Below are positions 16,741 through 18,177 of a stretch of DNA of 18,177 nt, one piece after another. The DNA lies in the NCBI GenBank assembly GCA_947461985.1, contig CANHNT010000007.1, positions 1 through 18,177 of the forward strand, in the 5' to 3' direction. A program made the position numbers and the translations under genes. The first letter of the stretch is position 1. Every line of letters starts with the position of its first letter. The notes below the pieces were generated by a model, which did no database searches, was not told the origin of the DNA, and was given only the letters and a program-made list of their open reading frames with translations. The stretch is from Bacteroidota bacterium (GTDB taxonomy: Bacteria > Bacteroidota > Bacteroidia > Chitinophagales > Chitinophagaceae).

Positions 16741-16770
16741 TTTGTAAAAAGCAATAAATGTATATCTTTA
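16741..16770 (+). promoter_or_regulatory. Promoter of the T9SS cargo gene
   Basis: TTTG (16741-16744), an 18-base spacer and TATCTTTA (16763-16770, one mismatch to TAnnTTTG) precede the ATG at 16786 by 15 bases. Confidence 0.55.
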
Positions 16771-16785
16771 TCGAAACTTTTTATA

Positions 16786-17595
16786 ATGAAAAAAATATTT
16801 TTACCGATTTTTTTATTGATTAGCTCAATATCTTTTGCGCAAGCACCCTGTGTGCCAGGCACATTAACTACTACAGGAAACAGTTACATTTTACCAGATG
16901 CGATAACTAATTTCAAGGAAGCATGTGTGAATGAATATTATGAACAAATAGTGTATATGAAAGTACCTAAAGATACAAGTTTAGGATTTGTATCAGCTAC
17001 CATTGATTCTTTTGTAATTAGCAAAAACGTTAATGGCATGCCTGTTGGCTTAACGGTTGAAGGCGTTCCTGGCATTTTACCTGCCTCCCCATCTGATCCG
17101 AAAACAAATTTTGAGCGCATGAAAATTAAAGGCGATTCTTTAGCTTGTTTAAAAATTAGTGGGATTATTGCTACATCGAATGTACCGGGTAATTACAATT
17201 TAATTATTCCAATTAGAGCATACATGAAAATTGGTGGTTTTGTTCCTTTAGACAGTGCGATCAATTTGTCAACTTACAGCATTAATGTGAAACCTACAGG
17301 GACTTGCTTTCCAGCTTCTATTTCAAATTTAGACAAATACAGTTTTGATTTAATCGGCAATTCACCAAATCCATTTACTGGAAATACCACTATTTCTTTT
17401 CAATCAGCAGTGAATAAAAATTATGATTTAAAAATCATGAATGCAATGGGTGATGTTGTTTATTCAGAAAAAATTAAATCTCAAACAGGTATGAATTATG
17501 TAAACATTAATGGTTCACAATTTTCATCAGGTATGTACATGATTATTTTAAGCGACGACAAAAATAGATTGTCACATAAAATGCTTGTAAAATAA
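16786..17595 (+). CDS. Small secreted protein with T9SS type A sorting domain
   Basis: This 269-residue protein has a signal peptide (MKKIFLPIFLLISSISFAQ). It has a beta-rich central part with four cysteines (C22, C47, C121, C174) and a C-terminal domain (about 188-269) that fits the T9SS type A sorting signal. The signs are the NSPNPFTGNTTISF entry, then YDLKIMNAMGDVVY, and the end FSSGMYMIILSDDKNRLSHKMLVK-like, closing in a basic K/R tail. The domain directs export through the outer membrane by the Por/Spr machinery, usually followed by cleavage and cell-surface attachment or release. The function of the central domain is not recognised. It starts from its own promoter and ends at a strong terminator, so it is a single-gene unit. 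Confidence 0.85.
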   Translation: MKKIFLPIFLLISSISFAQAPCVPGTLTTTGNSYILPDAITNFKEACVNEYYEQIVYMKVPKDTSLGFVSATIDSFVISKNVNGMPVGLTVEGVPGILPASPSDPKTNFERMKIKGDSLACLKISGIIATSNVPGNYNLIIPIRAYMKIGGFVPLDSAINLSTYSINVKPTGTCFPASISNLDKYSFDLIGNSPNPFTGNTTISFQSAVNKNYDLKIMNAMGDVVYSEKIKSQTGMNYVNINGSQFSSGMYMIILSDDKNRLSHKMLVK

Positions 17596-17615
17596 GTTAT
17601 TTTAAAAATCAATTT

Positions 17616-17645
17616 AAAGGAGCATTGAAAAATGCTCCTTTTTTT
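17616..17645 (+). terminator. Rho-independent terminator of the T9SS cargo gene
   Basis: The 11-bp stem AAAGGAGCATT pairs with AATGCTCCTTT around a GAAA tetraloop and runs into seven T, about 20 bases past the stop codon. Confidence 0.9.
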
Positions 17646-17758
17646 ATTCTAATTAAAAATCATCCATTGTTATCAATTCATTTCTGCTTTTTAAGTAAAC
17701 ATATATTGGACAAAATAACTTGAATCCATTCATTCAATTCAAGCAAAAACAATTTAGT

Positions 17759-17766
17759 TATATTTG
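17759..17766 (+). promoter_or_regulatory. -7 promoter box for the GRAM-like membrane protein gene
   Basis: TATATTTG fully matches TAnnTTTG and is 5 bases before the ATG at 17772, implying a very short or absent leader. No clear -33 TTG is present. Confidence 0.55.
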
Positions 17767-17771
17767 CACAA

Positions 17772-18177
17772 ATGATCATCAGCAAAGAACAACTTCACTC
17801 CTTCTTTAATCAATATCGAAAGTATATTTCTTTGGGATTGATAATGTCTATTTTTTTTATTGTCAGCGGACTATTTAGTATTGAAGTTGTAACTTTTAAT
17901 ACTATTTCAAGAACAATTTTAACAGGACTGGCAACTGGTTTTTTAATGTCATTTATCACTGAATTTTTATTGTTCAATTTAATAAAAATGAAATACGTTG
18001 TTGACTCTTCATTTATTCAATTTAAAGAAAATGAAAAACTTTTAATGCAAACCAATGCCAATCATTTTAAAGGAATAGAGGCAGTTGGTGGAATGCTGTT
18101 TATCACCAATTTAAGGGTCATCTACAAATCACATAAAGTCAATTTTCAAAATCATGAGTACGAGGTATCTATCGCAA
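17772..18177 (+). CDS. Membrane protein with GRAM/PH-like domain, N-terminal part
   Basis: The gene runs off the right edge, leaving 135 residues. Two hydrophobic segments (about 20-40 and 47-72) are predicted to be transmembrane helices forming a hairpin. They are followed by a segment from about 86 (ENEKLLMQTNANHFKG, then VGGMLFITNLRVIYKS) that fits the start of a GRAM-like PH domain: a short strand, then a G-x-L-x-I-T-N-x-R-[VL] motif. Such proteins in bacteria are probably peripheral membrane or lipid-sensing factors, but the function is unknown. The remaining sequence and any partner lie outside the window. Confidence 0.65.
   Translation, partial: MIISKEQLHSFFNQYRKYISLGLIMSIFFIVSGLFSIEVVTFNTISRTILTGLATGFLMSFITEFLLFNLIKMKYVVDSSFIQFKENEKLLMQTNANHFKGIEAVGGMLFITNLRVIYKSHKVNFQNHEYEVSIA

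Noticed and set aside
16755..16762. TACATTTA on the minus strand as the TonB receptor promoter
   Set aside because: It lacks the final G, overlaps the opposite promoter and has no -33 partner; too weak to list.
1..18177. tRNA, rRNA, CRISPR array, transposase or phage genes
   Set aside because: None could be recognised on either strand; the repeats present are not regularly spaced.

Overview
The window looks like chromosomal DNA of an AT-rich member of the Bacteroidota, probably a gliding or type IX secretion (T9SS) lineage. Three things point there. Nearly every gene start that can be judged has a Bacteroidota-type -7 box (TAnnTTTG), sometimes with an upstream TTTG or TTG. One protein ends in a T9SS type A sorting domain. 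Several families present (SHTAGGE-type surface proteins, DUF2027-Smr proteins, AAA_14/DUF4143 ATPases, VPS10-like Asp-box proteins, carboxypeptidase-regulatory TonB receptors) are typical of the phylum. No tRNA, rRNA, CRISPR array or recognisable transposase was found.

Layout. 1-2798: the start of a large secreted surface protein (minus, cut by the window edge), a DUF2027-Smr protein (minus), a class I methyltransferase (plus, divergent from Smr across a 38-bp two-way promoter) and a secreted L,D-transpeptidase (plus). 2957-6914: a 1135-residue fused acyl-CoA mutase of the IcmF type (B12 domain, G-protein chaperone and mutase in one chain), then a small HEYGH zincin-like protein. 6927-8183: an AAA_14/DUF4143 ATPase-nuclease gene between two 43-bp near-identical palindromes. 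The upstream palindrome appears to supply the promoter -33 box and the downstream one contains the stop codon. This is the best candidate in the window for an undescribed mobile or selfish unit. Beside it lies a 28-codon remnant of mscL. 8352-9737: MgtE magnesium transporter (minus). 9738-10453: a gene-free stretch packed with palindromes and dispersed repeats. 10454-16731: three minus-strand envelope genes, namely a TonB-dependent receptor, a LolA-like periplasmic or outer-membrane protein, and a 1004-residue VPS10-like Asp-box protein. 16786-17645: a small T9SS cargo protein with a strong terminator. 17772-18177: the start of a membrane protein with a GRAM-like domain.

How the genes relate. 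Most of the window is housekeeping or envelope function in short transcription units. The TonB receptor, LolA-like protein and Asp-box protein are co-oriented and probably all act in the envelope, but a terminator splits the last two and no shared substrate can be read from sequence. IcmF would interconvert isobutyryl-CoA and n-butyryl-CoA. The unusual biology is concentrated in the palindrome-bracketed ATPase cassette with the adjacent mscL relic, and in the repeat-rich gap after mgtE.
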